Program-made: the position numbers and the translations under genes
Source of the DNA: Mesorhizobium sp.
GTDB taxonomy: Bacteria; Pseudomonadota; Alphaproteobacteria; Rhizobiales; Rhizobiaceae
Reading direction: 5' to 3'
Assembly: GCA_030698645.1 (NCBI GenBank)
Contig: JAUYMV010000625.1
Coordinates: 1-7,339, forward strand
Length of the DNA stretch: 7,339 nt
Notes under the pieces: model-generated
Told to the model about the DNA's origin: nothing
What the model saw: the letters and a program-made list of their open reading frames with translations, nothing else
Databases searched by the model: none
Part shown: piece after piece, positions 1 to 7,339 of the stretch
How positions within the stretch are numbered: position 1 is the stretch's first letter
Layout of the letters: each line of letters begins with the position of its first letter

Positions 1-261
1 CATGTTCTTCACATAGTCGGCGTGGCCGGGGCAGTCGACATGCGCGTAGTGGCGCGCCGCCGTCTCGTATTCGACATGCGCCGTCGAGATCGTGATGCCG
101 CGCGCCTTCTCCTCGGGTGCCGCGTCGATCTGGTCGTAGCGATTGTATTCGCCAAAATACTTGGTGATCGCAGCCGTCAGCGACGTCTTGCCGTGGTCGA
201 CGTGACCGATCGTGCCGATGTTCACATGCGGCTTGTTGCGCTCGAACTTGCTCTTAGCCAT
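1..261 (-). CDS. tuf: Elongation factor Tu, N-terminal part (runs off left edge)
   Basis: EF-Tu is the cytoplasmic GTPase that delivers aminoacyl-tRNA to the ribosomal A site. The 87 visible codons, starting [20 protein letters not shown], cover the first part of the G domain. The P-loop GHVDHGKT is at residues 19-26, the switch I motif RGITIST at 54-60, and the G3 motif DCPGH at 76-80, whose His80 matches the catalytic histidine of E. coli EF-Tu. Relative to E. coli the region before DQID is four residues shorter, as I recall for rhizobial EF-Tu. The start is supported by a strong GGAGG (plus-strand cctcc at 268-272) six bases before the ATG. It is the last visible gene of the str operon, 66 bases after fusA. 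The rest of the gene lies outside the window; many alphaproteobacteria carry a second tuf elsewhere. Confidence 0.98.
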   Translation of the reverse strand, partial: MAKSKFERNKPHVNIGTIGHVDHGKTSLTAAITKYFGEYNRYDQIDAAPEEKARGITISTAHVEYETAARHYAHVDCPGHADYVKNM

Positions 262-281
262 CTGAGGCCTCCATTCTCTTT

Positions 282-327
282 CGCCCGGTGGGGCGTTTAA
301 CTAACTTGCCGTCGTAACCCCTTGGGA

Positions 328-332
<5 letters not shown>
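282..332 (-). promoter_or_regulatory. Two small hairpins in the fusA-tuf intercistronic region
   Basis: On the minus strand two stem-loops can be drawn between fusA and tuf. The first, 313-332, pairs CGTAATCCC with GGGGTTACG (one G-U pair) around a tiny AA loop and includes the fusA stop codon at 328-330. The second, 282-295, pairs CGCCC with GGGCG around a four-base loop. Neither is followed by a T tract, so they are not convincing terminators. They could mark an mRNA processing or stability site that allows tuf to be expressed more than fusA; that role is inference only. Confidence 0.35.
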
Positions 333-2418
<2,086 letters not shown>

Positions 2419-2451
2419 GGAAGGTGCCTCTTGCTCTCTATCGCGCCGGAA

Positions 2452-2922
2452 TTACCAGCGGTAATGCGCGAACGCGCGGTTGGCTTCCGCCATCCGGTGC
2501 GTGTCTTCGCGCTTCTTGACGGCGGTGCCGCGGTTGTTGGCCGCGTCCATGAGTTCGCCCGACAGGCGCTCGACCATGGTGGTTTCGTTGCGGGCGCGCG
2601 CCGCGGTGATCAGCCAGCGGATGGCCAGCGCCTGCCGGCGCTCGACGCGGACGTCGACCGGAACCTGGTAGGTGGCGCCGCCGACGCGGCGCGAGCGGAC
2701 TTCGACATGCGGCGCGACATTGTCGAGCGCCTGATGGAAGACCGTGACCGGCTCCTGCTTGGTCTTGCTCTGGACCTGATCCAGCGCGCCGTAGACGATC
2801 GTCTCGGCGGTCGATTTCTTGCCGTGCATCATGACGGCGTTCATGAATTTCGTGACGACGAGGTCGCCGAACTTGGGATCCGGGTTGACTTCGCGTTTTT
2901 CAGCAGAATGGCGTCGGGACAT
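2452..2922 (-). CDS. rpsG: 30S ribosomal protein S7
   Basis: S7 is a primary binder of the 3' domain of 16S rRNA; it nucleates assembly of the 30S head and lies near the E site. The 156-residue product is full length (156 in E. coli B and in most alphaproteobacteria). It begins [20 protein letters not shown], contains the helical core, and carries the basic beta-hairpin [16 protein letters not shown] at residues 76-91. It ends with the typical AHYRW. A GAGAG sequence about nine bases before the ATG (near 2932-2936) can serve as ribosome binding site. It is 53 bases downstream of rpsL and 33 upstream of fusA. In E. coli S7 represses its own operon by binding the rpsL-rpsG gap; I could not recognise that RNA fold here. 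Confidence 0.99.
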   Translation of the reverse strand: MSRRHSAEKREVNPDPKFGDLVVTKFMNAVMMHGKKSTAETIVYGALDQVQSKTKQEPVTVFHQALDNVAPHVEVRSRRVGGATYQVPVDVRVERRQALAIRWLITAARARNETTMVERLSGELMDAANNRGTAVKKREDTHRMAEANRAFAHYRW

Positions 2923-2975
2923 GTCTCTCGTCTCTCAACTCTGGCGGGCGGCGTTCAGGCCTGTGCCGGAAAATC

Positions 2976-3347
2976 TTACTTCGGACGCTTCGCGCCGTAC
3001 TTCGAACGGCGCTGCTTGCGGTTCTTGACACCCTGGGTGTCGAGCACGCCGCGGATGATGTGGTAGCGAACGCCCGGAAGATCCTTGACGCGGCCGCCGC
3101 GGATCATCACCACCGAGTGTTCCTGGAGGTTGTGACCCTCGCCCGGGATGTAGCCGATGACCTCGAAGCCATTGACCAGGCGGATCTTCGCAACCTTGCG
3201 CAGCGCCGAGTTCGGCTTCTTCGGCGTCGTCGTGTAGACGCGCGTGCAGACGCCCCGCTTCTGCGGGTTCTGCTGCATGGCCGGGACCTTGTTGCGCTTC
3301 ACCGGCGCGGTGCGCGGCTTGCGGATCAGTTGGTTTACGGTAGGCAT
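2976..3347 (-). CDS. rpsL: 30S ribosomal protein S12
   Basis: S12 sits at the interface of the decoding centre and controls accuracy of codon reading. The 123-residue product starts [20 protein letters not shown] and ends SKYGAKRPK. The conserved loop [13 protein letters not shown] has Lys43, and [13 protein letters not shown] has Lys88, Asp89 and Pro91 (Met counted as 1). These are the unmutated residues at the classical streptomycin-resistance positions; Asp89 is the residue beta-methylthiolated by RimO in E. coli. I chose the ATG at 3347 rather than the in-frame ATG at 3419 because homologues begin at MPTVNQ and because GAGGG (plus-strand 3353-3357) lies five bases upstream. It is the first gene of the str operon and is preceded by a promoter and a long structured leader. 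Confidence 0.99.
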   Translation of the reverse strand: MPTVNQLIRKPRTAPVKRNKVPAMQQNPQKRGVCTRVYTTTPKKPNSALRKVAKIRLVNGFEVIGYIPGEGHNLQEHSVVMIRGGRVKDLPGVRYHIIRGVLDTQGVKNRKQRRSKYGAKRPK

Positions 3348-3585
3348 TAAAACCCTCGTGTCTCTAATTCCGTCGCAAGCCGACGACGCGGCCCAGTGCA
3401 GTGTCATTTCCACACGCAATATCGGGCAACAACCGCTTGCCGCGGTCTTGCCCGAACAAACGCAGAGGAAGCGGGATCCGCTTCATGCACGCCGGAAATG
3501 TATTTCGCTCGTAGTAGGAACCCTGTTTGAGACCTGATCCAGGGCGCGTCGCCCCGAAACAGACAGCCTCACATCGGCTCGGTTG
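3348..3585 (-). promoter_or_regulatory. Long structured 5' leader of the str operon
   Basis: If transcription starts about seven bases after the -10 box, the rpsL message has an untranslated leader of about 240 nt. In transcript order it contains three drawable hairpins. The first, at 3468-3484, has a 7-bp perfect stem and a 3-base loop. The second, at 3423-3454, has an outer 7-bp stem CGGGCAA/TTGCCCG and an inner 5-bp stem. The third, at 3371-3385, is CGTCG/CGACG, ending 23 bases before the rpsL ATG. None is followed by a clear T tract, so attenuation by an intrinsic terminator is not evident. The length and structure suggest translational control by a ribosomal protein, but no known leader motif is recognised. 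Confidence 0.4.
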
Positions 3586-3591
3586 GCGCGG

Positions 3592-3620
3592 GTAATACTG
3601 GCAGACCGGCTTTCAGTCAA
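3592..3620 (-). promoter_or_regulatory. Predicted str operon promoter (sigma-70 type)
   Basis: On the minus strand the -35 box TTGACT (3615-3620) and the -10 box TATTAC (3592-3597) are separated by exactly 17 bases. Each box differs from the TTGACA/TATAAT consensus at one or two positions. It faces rpsL and is the best promoter-like pair I found in the 450-base gap. The -35 TTGAC core fits the vegetative sigma consensus of alphaproteobacteria. A start near 3585 is expected. Confidence 0.6.
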
Positions 3621-3797
3621 CCCCGCGGCCCGACTTTCTTCCCCGCGCGGCCATTCCAGAGCCAGAAGACGCAAACTTGCCCGAACCTGCGCCAAATCAA
3701 CAGATTATGCGCGCTACCCTGCTGTCGCGGACGACGCGGTCATGCCAAAATCACGGCCTAAGACGCGGTTTGGCGCCGCCGGACGGGAATCACCAGC

Positions 3798-4079
3798 ATG
3801 AACGACAACGATGAACCGCATGTGACGATCATCACTGGACGGGTTTTCCGCAGAAAAGGCGGCGAATCCGAGGGCATCCACATCTTCCTGGTCGCTCCCG
3901 ACGACGATTCGGCCGTCCGCAAGGCGCTGGAGGCGGTCGCGGCCGAAGGCTATGCCGAGGTCGAGCTGGACCAGATCGGCGACATGGACGGTATCCCCGA
4001 AGAAGAGCCGCACGCCTCCGCCTATCAGGGCGCGCTGGAAGGCGAGGTCTCCATCGTCACCTTCAAGGAGGCGTTCTGA
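3798..4079 (+). CDS. Small acidic protein of unknown function
   Basis: This 93-residue protein, beginning MNDNDEPHVTIITGRVFRRK, is not assigned a function. It is strongly acidic (about 21 Asp/Glu against 7 Lys/Arg) with no signal peptide, membrane segment or cysteine, so a soluble cytoplasmic protein is likely. By eye it alternates strand, strand, helix, strand, helix, strand: VTIITGRVF, IHIFLVAP, an Ala-rich helix SAVRKALEAVAAEGY, AEVELDQIG, then AYQGALEG and EVSIVTF. This suggests a compact alpha/beta fold. GGACGGG at 3781-3787 is a possible but distant ribosome binding site (10 bases). It is the only plus-strand gene, divergent from the str promoter and convergent with the porin gene, with only 22 bases between the stops. 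I have the impression that similar short proteins occur beside rpoC/rpsL in other rhizobia, but this was not verified. Confidence 0.75.
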   Translation: MNDNDEPHVTIITGRVFRRKGGESEGIHIFLVAPDDDSAVRKALEAVAAEGYAEVELDQIGDMDGIPEEEPHASAYQGALEGEVSIVTFKEAF

Positions 4080-4101
4080 GCTCCTGCGACCCCAGCCTGT
4101 C

Positions 4102-5217
4102 TCAGAAGGTCGCCCGAATACGCAGGATATCCGCCTTCACGCGCAGCGAGGTGTCGGATTCCCAGCCGCCCGGCTGTTCGTTCGGATTCTGCGGCGCCCG
4201 ATAGGTCGTCAGGTCCGGAACCAGATCGACGGCGACCGTCGAGCCGAGCGTCACATTCGGAAACACCCGCCATTCCACGCCGGCGCTGAGGCCCGCCCCG
4301 ACGAACATGTCCGACTTGCGGTAACTGTCGGTCTGCACGATCACAGGGCCGCCGATGCCGGTCTCCTGGCGGATGTCGCCGCTTCCCCGGTGGTAGCCGG
4401 CGAAGAGGTTGGCGCCGACGCTGAACTGCAGGGTCGGCCTGCATTGCCAGAGATAGTTGAGTTCCGACTTGACGCCGACATAGAGGTCGGACGAGCTGTA
4501 GTCGAAGTTCTGGTAGTAGCCGGCGAACGGCGCGCCGTTGAACGTCAGGTCGCTTGCCCCCGATGCGCCGAAGCTGATCCTGTCGAGGTAGAGCCCGGCC
4601 TTGACGACGAACGCCGACCCCTTGTCATCGTCGTCGTCGACCGGGAAGGTGAGGCCGTAGCCGACGAAGCCGAGCTGCCAGTCGTTTTTCATCCGCGCGT
4701 CGCCGACCAGACCGAATCCGGCCGAGTTGGCGATGACGCCGGTGCCGCCGATGTCCGGGAAAAGATAGGTATAGCCGACGGCCGTGACGCCATCGGTGCC
4801 GATCTGCTGGGCGCCGCTCGCCGTGCTGGAGCCCCCCGCGAACTGGAATTCGCCGAACACGAAGTCGTAGGCCTTGGTCTTGGTCCCGGCGGCGCCCAGA
4901 CCATACTCGAAGCCGAACGCGCCGCCCCACCGCGACATGGTGTTTTTCAGCTGCACGCCGAAGCGTTCCGACAGGCCGGCGCGAACCGCCGTTCCGAGGC
5001 CCAGATCGGAATCGTTCTGCAAGGTGGAGTGGGTGACCGATCCGGAGATGCGAAGGCAGGTTTCGGTACCGGGGATGTAGAAAAAGCCCGCGCCGTAAAC
5101 ATCGCAGACCTTGACATATTCGGGCGCGCGGTCGTCATCGTCGGGGTCGGCATAAGCCGGCACTGCGCCAAGCAAGGTGAATACCGTAACGACAAGCGTT
5201 ATCGCACGAGGTTCCAT
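4102..5217 (-). CDS. Outer-membrane porin-like beta-barrel (alphaproteobacterial Porin_2 type)
   Basis: The 371-residue product is predicted to form an outer-membrane beta-barrel channel. It starts with a Sec signal peptide, MEPRAITLVVTVFTLLGAVP, with likely cleavage after AYA at residue 23. The mature N-terminus carries EYVKVCDVYGAGFFYIPG and then TETCLRISGSV, the hallmark of rhizobial and Brucella Omp2-type porins, with paired Cys38 and Cys54. The remainder alternates aromatic and small residues as in transmembrane strands and ends with Phe371, the usual barrel-assembly signal. Only the N-terminus is clearly family-like; the C-terminal half looks divergent. Two Asp runs stand out, at 26-29 and 194-198, probably exposed or in loops. 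I chose the ATG at 5217 because it gives a clean signal peptide and has GGGGGAG (5226-5232) eight bases upstream; the frame stays open to 5577 but that extension crosses a terminator-like hairpin. Substrate is unknown. Confidence 0.82.
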   Translation of the reverse strand: MEPRAITLVVTVFTLLGAVPAYADPDDDDRAPEYVKVCDVYGAGFFYIPGTETCLRISGSVTHSTLQNDSDLGLGTAVRAGLSERFGVQLKNTMSRWGGAFGFEYGLGAAGTKTKAYDFVFGEFQFAGGSSTASGAQQIGTDGVTAVGYTYLFPDIGGTGVIANSAGFGLVGDARMKNDWQLGFVGYGLTFPVDDDDDKGSAFVVKAGLYLDRISFGASGASDLTFNGAPFAGYYQNFDYSSSDLYVGVKSELNYLWQCRPTLQFSVGANLFAGYHRGSGDIRQETGIGGPVIVQTDSYRKSDMFVGAGLSAGVEWRVFPNVTLGSTVAVDLVPDLTTYRAPQNPNEQPGGWESDTSLRVKADILRIRATF

Positions 5218-5288
5218 TGTATGCGCTCCCCCAACTGACGCGGTGTCCCGCGCTGCCGACTGTTCCTTTCGCTGCCATGCACTGCACG

Positions 5289-5332
5289 TTCCCATTAACC
5301 TTAGAATCTTCGGCGCGCAGGGTAAATGGGAA
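5289..5332. repeat. Imperfect 12-bp inverted repeat in the porin upstream region
   Basis: The arms TTCCCATTAACC (5289-5300) and GGTAAATGGGAA (5321-5332) pair at 11 of 12 positions around a 20-base spacer. The repeat lies 72 to 115 bases before the porin start codon. It could be an operator or a stem-loop in the porin mRNA leader. The sequence does not tell these apart. Confidence 0.5.
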
Positions 5333-5365
5333 ACAACGCGACGCATCCATGTCGCACACAACTTG

Positions 5366-5383
5366 CCAACCCGCGCGGGTTGG
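5366..5383. promoter_or_regulatory. 18-bp perfect palindrome, possible operator for the porin gene
   Basis: CCAACCCGCGCGGGTTGG is a perfect 18-bp palindrome about 150 bases before the porin ATG. On the minus strand a consensus-perfect TTGACA (5401-5406) lies exactly 17 bases upstream of it, so the palindrome falls where a -10 box would be expected, yet it has no -10 similarity. A repressor or activator site overlapping the promoter is one reading; chance pairing of TTGACA with a GC-rich dyad is the other. Confidence 0.35.
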
Positions 5384-5516
5384 TTGCGAAAACCATTAAA
5401 TGTCAAGACAATAGCTGGAATTTCCGCGCGCGGCGCGGCGTCTTGGGGACGGCGCGGCGATTCAATTCCGCGACATCGGCCGACCCGGCGCTCGAAAACC
5501 GCAGCCGACACAAAGA

Positions 5517-5547
5517 GGCCGTCCGGGGGGGCATTTCCCGGACGGCC
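5517..5547 (-). terminator. Intrinsic terminator-like hairpin upstream of the porin gene
   Basis: The arms GGCCGTCCGGG and CCCGGACGGCC form a perfect 11-bp stem around a 9-base loop (5528-5536). On the minus strand it is followed by TCTTTGTG, a short T-rich tail very like that after the rpoC terminator. It lies 213 bases beyond the rpoC stop and 300 before the porin start. It could be a back-up stop for rpoBC or the terminator of a small transcript starting after the first terminator. Confidence 0.65.
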
Positions 5548-5621
5548 GAAAGAGCGGCGATGGGAGATGAAACCCATATGAGCGCCGTGGCATCACATGG
5601 CGGACTCCACACGAAGCCGTC

Positions 5622-5637
5622 TGTGAAGAAAATCACA
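5622..5637. promoter_or_regulatory. CRP-like dyad TGTGA-N6-TCACA
   Basis: TGTGAAGAAAATCACA has both half-sites of the E. coli CRP consensus with the exact six-base spacing. It lies about 120 bases downstream of rpoC and 405 bases before the porin start. CRP/FNR-family regulators in rhizobia often use related but different sites, so the regulator cannot be named. A 10-bp dyad may also arise by chance. Confidence 0.3.
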
Positions 5638-5696
5638 CACTGCAATTAATCGCTGTCGGCCGCGTCCGGCGCGGCGCCGAAACGCGATGACCGGAC

Positions 5697-5734
5697 GAAA
5701 GAGGCCGCCGGACTTGCGCCCGGCGGCCTCTTTC
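5697..5734 (-). terminator. Rho-independent terminator of rpoC (rpoBC transcript)
   Basis: A perfect 15-bp inverted repeat GAAAGAGGCCGCCGG / CCGGCGGCCTCTTTC encloses an 8-base loop (5712-5719) and begins 25 bases after the rpoC stop. On the minus strand the stem ends in CTCTTTC, giving the short T-rich tail common in GC-rich alphaproteobacteria. Because of its symmetry it may work in both directions. It indicates that rpoBC transcription ends before the porin gene and the str operon. Confidence 0.85.
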
Positions 5735-5759
5735 ATGTCCATCGCCTATCCGTCAGCGG

Positions 5760-7339
5760 TCAGAGCGGGACGCCCGACATGTCGGACAGCATCGGATCGG
5801 CCAGTTCGACGCCCGACGACTTGCGCCGCTCGTCGAGGATGAGCTCGTCGCGCGACGTCGCGATGCGCCGGATCTGGCTCATCGTGCCGCCGGTGCCGGC
5901 CGGGATGAGACGGCCGACGATGACGTTTTCCTTGAGGCCCTGCAACGTGTCGGTCTTGCCGGCAACCGCCGCCTCGGTGAGCACGCGGGTCGTCTCCTGG
6001 AAGGAGGCGGCCGAGATGAAGGACGGCGTCTGCAGCGAGGCCTTGGTGATGCCGAGCAGGACCGGCTGGCCCTTGGCGGGCTTCTTGCCGTTCTCGACCA
6101 GACGGTCGTTGATCTCGTCGAACTCGATCACGTCGACATGGTCGCCCGGGATGTAGACCGAGTCGCCCTGCTCCGTGATCTCGATCTTCTGCAGCATCTG
6201 CCGGACGATGACCTCGATGTGCTTGTCGTTGATCAACACGCCCTGCAGGCGATAGACCTCCTGGATCTCGTTGACGAGATAGGACGCCAGCGCCTCGACG
6301 CCCTTGATGGCAAGGATGTCGTGCGGAGCCGGATTGCCGTCGAGGATGTAGTCGCCCTTCTCGATGACGTCGCCGTCCTGGAGATGGAACGGCTTGCCCT
6401 TCGGGATGAGATACTCGACCGGCTCCAGCGTGGTGTCGTGCGGCTCGATGATGATCCGGCGCTTGTTCTTGTAGTCGCGCCCGAAATGGATCGTGCCATC
6501 GAGCTCGGCGATGATCGCGTGGTCCTTCGGACGGCGCGCCTCGAAGAGTTCGGCAACACGCGGCAGACCGCCGGTGATGTCCTTCGTCTTCGCGCTTTCC
6601 ATCGGGATACGCGCCAGCACGTCGCCCGGACGGACCATCGCGCCCGGCTCGACCGAGAGAATGGCCTCGACCGAGAGCTGGAAGCGCGCGTCACCGCCCT
6701 TGGCGAGCTTGGCGACCTTGCCCTTGGCGTCCTGAACGACGATCGCCGGCTTCAAATCGTTGCCGCGCGGCGTCGAACGCCAGTCGATGACCTCGCGCTT
6801 GGTGATGCCCGTCGACTCGTCGGCGGTTTCCTGCACGGAAAGCCCGTCGACCAGATCCTCGAACTGCACCCTGCCCTCGACTTCGGTCAGCATCGGGCGG
6901 GTATACGGATCCCACTCCGACACGCGCTGGCCGCGCTTCACCTTGTCGCCATCGTCGACGAAGATGCGCGAGCCGTAGGTGACGCGGTGCGAGGCGCGTT
7001 CCTTGCCGGCCTCGTCCAGGATCACCACCGCCATGTTGCGGCCCATGACCATCAACTGGCCATCGGAGTTGCGCACCACGTTGCGGTTGCGGATCTCGAC
7101 CGTGCCCTCGTACGAGGCTTCCAGGAAGGACTGGTCGGCAACCTGCGCCGCGCCGCCCATGTGGAAGGTGCGCATGGTGAGCTGCGTGCCCGGCTCGCCG
7201 ATCGACTGCGCCGCGATGACGCCGACGGCCTCACCCTGGTTGACCGGGGTGCCGCGGGCAAGATCGCGCCCGTAGCAGACCGCGCAGACGCCGATCTTGA
7301 CTTCGCAGGTCAGCGCCGAACGGATGCGGGTGGTCTGCA
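5760..7339 (-). CDS. rpoC: RNA polymerase beta-prime subunit, C-terminal part (runs off right edge)
   Basis: Beta-prime forms one pincer of RNA polymerase and supplies catalytic-centre elements. The 525 C-terminal residues (of about 1,400 in alphaproteobacteria) are visible and end [13 protein letters not shown]. Counting from the first complete codon, three of the four ligands of the second zinc site appear as Cys11, Cys18 and Cys21 in [20 protein letters not shown]. The trigger-loop motif TQLTMRTFH lies at 51-59 after [17 protein letters not shown] long insertion of the proteobacterial SI3 type follows, then the conserved [20 protein letters not shown] and [15 protein letters not shown]. 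The frame is open to the window edge, so the first in-frame ATG at 7175 is not the start. No disruption was seen. The gene is followed at once by a strong terminator. Confidence 0.99.
   Translation of the reverse strand, partial: QTTRIRSALTCEVKIGVCAVCYGRDLARGTPVNQGEAVGVIAAQSIGEPGTQLTMRTFHMGGAAQVADQSFLEASYEGTVEIRNRNVVRNSDGQLMVMGRNMAVVILDEAGKERASHRVTYGSRIFVDDGDKVKRGQRVSEWDPYTRPMLTEVEGRVQFEDLVDGLSVQETADESTGITKREVIDWRSTPRGNDLKPAIVVQDAKGKVAKLAKGGDARFQLSVEAILSVEPGAMVRPGDVLARIPMESAKTKDITGGLPRVAELFEARRPKDHAIIAELDGTIHFGRDYKNKRRIIIEPHDTTLEPVEYLIPKGKPFHLQDGDVIEKGDYILDGNPAPHDILAIKGVEALASYLVNEIQEVYRLQGVLINDKHIEVIVRQMLQKIEITEQGDSVYIPGDHVDVIEFDEINDRLVENGKKPAKGQPVLLGITKASLQTPSFISAASFQETTRVLTEAAVAGKTDTLQGLKENVIVGRLIPAGTGGTMSQIRRIATSRDELILDERRKSSGVELADPMLSDMSGVPL

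Larger units (their letters stand above)
5517..5640 (-). ncRNA. Possible small RNA between two terminators (speculative)
   Basis: The interval between the rpoC terminator and the second terminator has no gene but has features of a small RNA unit. A hairpin of 7 bp (5583-5589 with 5596-5602, one G-U in one strand sense) and a terminal GC-rich terminator are both on the minus strand. No -35/-10 pair was found upstream, and the 5' end is a guess. Read-through RNA from rpoC is the simpler explanation. Confidence 0.15.
5218..5759. other. Gene-free region between rpoC and the porin gene
   Basis: I see no convincing gene in these 542 bases on either strand. Small open frames here cross inverted repeats and lack family similarity. 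The region is instead dense in dyads: two terminator-like hairpins (5697-5734 and 5517-5547), a TGTGA-N6-TCACA element (5622-5637), an RNA-type hairpin (5583-5602), an 18-bp palindrome (5366-5383) and a 12-bp imperfect inverted repeat (5289-5332). The porin promoter must lie here if the gene is transcribed separately, but no good -35/-10 pair was found. Confidence 0.6.

Noticed and set aside
2923..2975. S7 autoregulatory RNA site in the rpsL-rpsG gap
   Set aside because: The 53-base gap shows no stem-loop that I could match to the E. coli S7-binding fold.
3348..3419. 24-residue N-terminal extension of S12 from an ATG at 3419
   Set aside because: S12 homologues start at MPTVNQ or MATVNQ, and GAGGG lies five bases before the ATG at 3347.
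3621..3797. A promoter for the 93-residue gene
   Set aside because: TTGCCC at about 3676 and GATTAT at about 3702 are about 20 bases apart, too far for a standard promoter. No better pair was seen.
4074..4107. Inverted repeat TTCTGAG / CTCAGAA at the convergent gene ends, as a bidirectional terminator
   Set aside because: The stem has only 7 bp and a 20-base loop, with no T tract on either side. It is explained by both proteins ending in Phe followed by TGA and a G.
3952..5238. Plus-strand open frame of 428 codons
   Set aside because: It overlaps the end of the 93-residue gene in another frame and then runs antisense to the porin gene. It shows low-complexity GC-shadow composition and has no family signature.
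5218..5577. N-terminal extension of the porin frame to an ATG at 5577
   Set aside because: The extension would cross the terminator-like hairpin and the dyads, and would bury the clear signal peptide 120 residues inside the protein. The ATG at 5217 has its own ribosome binding site.

Overview
This is a GC-rich window from an alphaproteobacterium, most probably of the order Hyphomicrobiales (Rhizobiales). The assignment rests on three things: the short EF-Tu N-terminus with the [20 protein letters not shown] segment, a porin with the C-D-x-Y-G-A-G-x-x-Y-I-P-G-T-E-T-C signature typical of rhizobial and Brucella porins, and the gene order rpoC / rpsL-rpsG-fusA-tuf. Genus cannot be fixed from the sequence alone.

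Layout. All large genes lie on the minus strand, so transcription reads from high to low coordinates. At the right edge is the C-terminal 525 residues of rpoC (RNA polymerase beta-prime), which ends at 5760 and is followed by a perfect 15-bp-stem terminator. A 542-base gene-free stretch (5218-5759) follows. It holds a second terminator-like hairpin, a TGTGA-N6-TCACA dyad, an 18-bp perfect palindrome beside a TTGACA box, and an imperfect inverted repeat. Then comes a secreted outer-membrane porin-like gene (4102-5217, minus). Tail to tail with it is a small, very acidic unknown protein (3798-4079, plus), the only confident plus-strand gene.

The str operon occupies 1-3347. A good sigma-70-type promoter (TTGACT, 17-bp spacer, TATTAC) at 3592-3620 precedes a leader of about 240 nt with at least three hairpins. 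After that come rpsL (S12), rpsG (S7), fusA (EF-G) and the first 87 codons of tuf (EF-Tu), which runs off the left edge. Gaps of 33 to 66 bases and good ribosome binding sites fit one polycistronic message for small-subunit assembly and translation elongation.

The core genes look intact and ordinary. The less ordinary parts are the segment between rpoC and rpsL (a divergent porin gene plus an unknown acidic protein set between two housekeeping operons), the long structured str leader, and the dyad-rich stretch downstream of rpoC, which could hide a small RNA. I found no mobile element, CRISPR array, tRNA or rRNA, and no clear evidence of a wholly new system.
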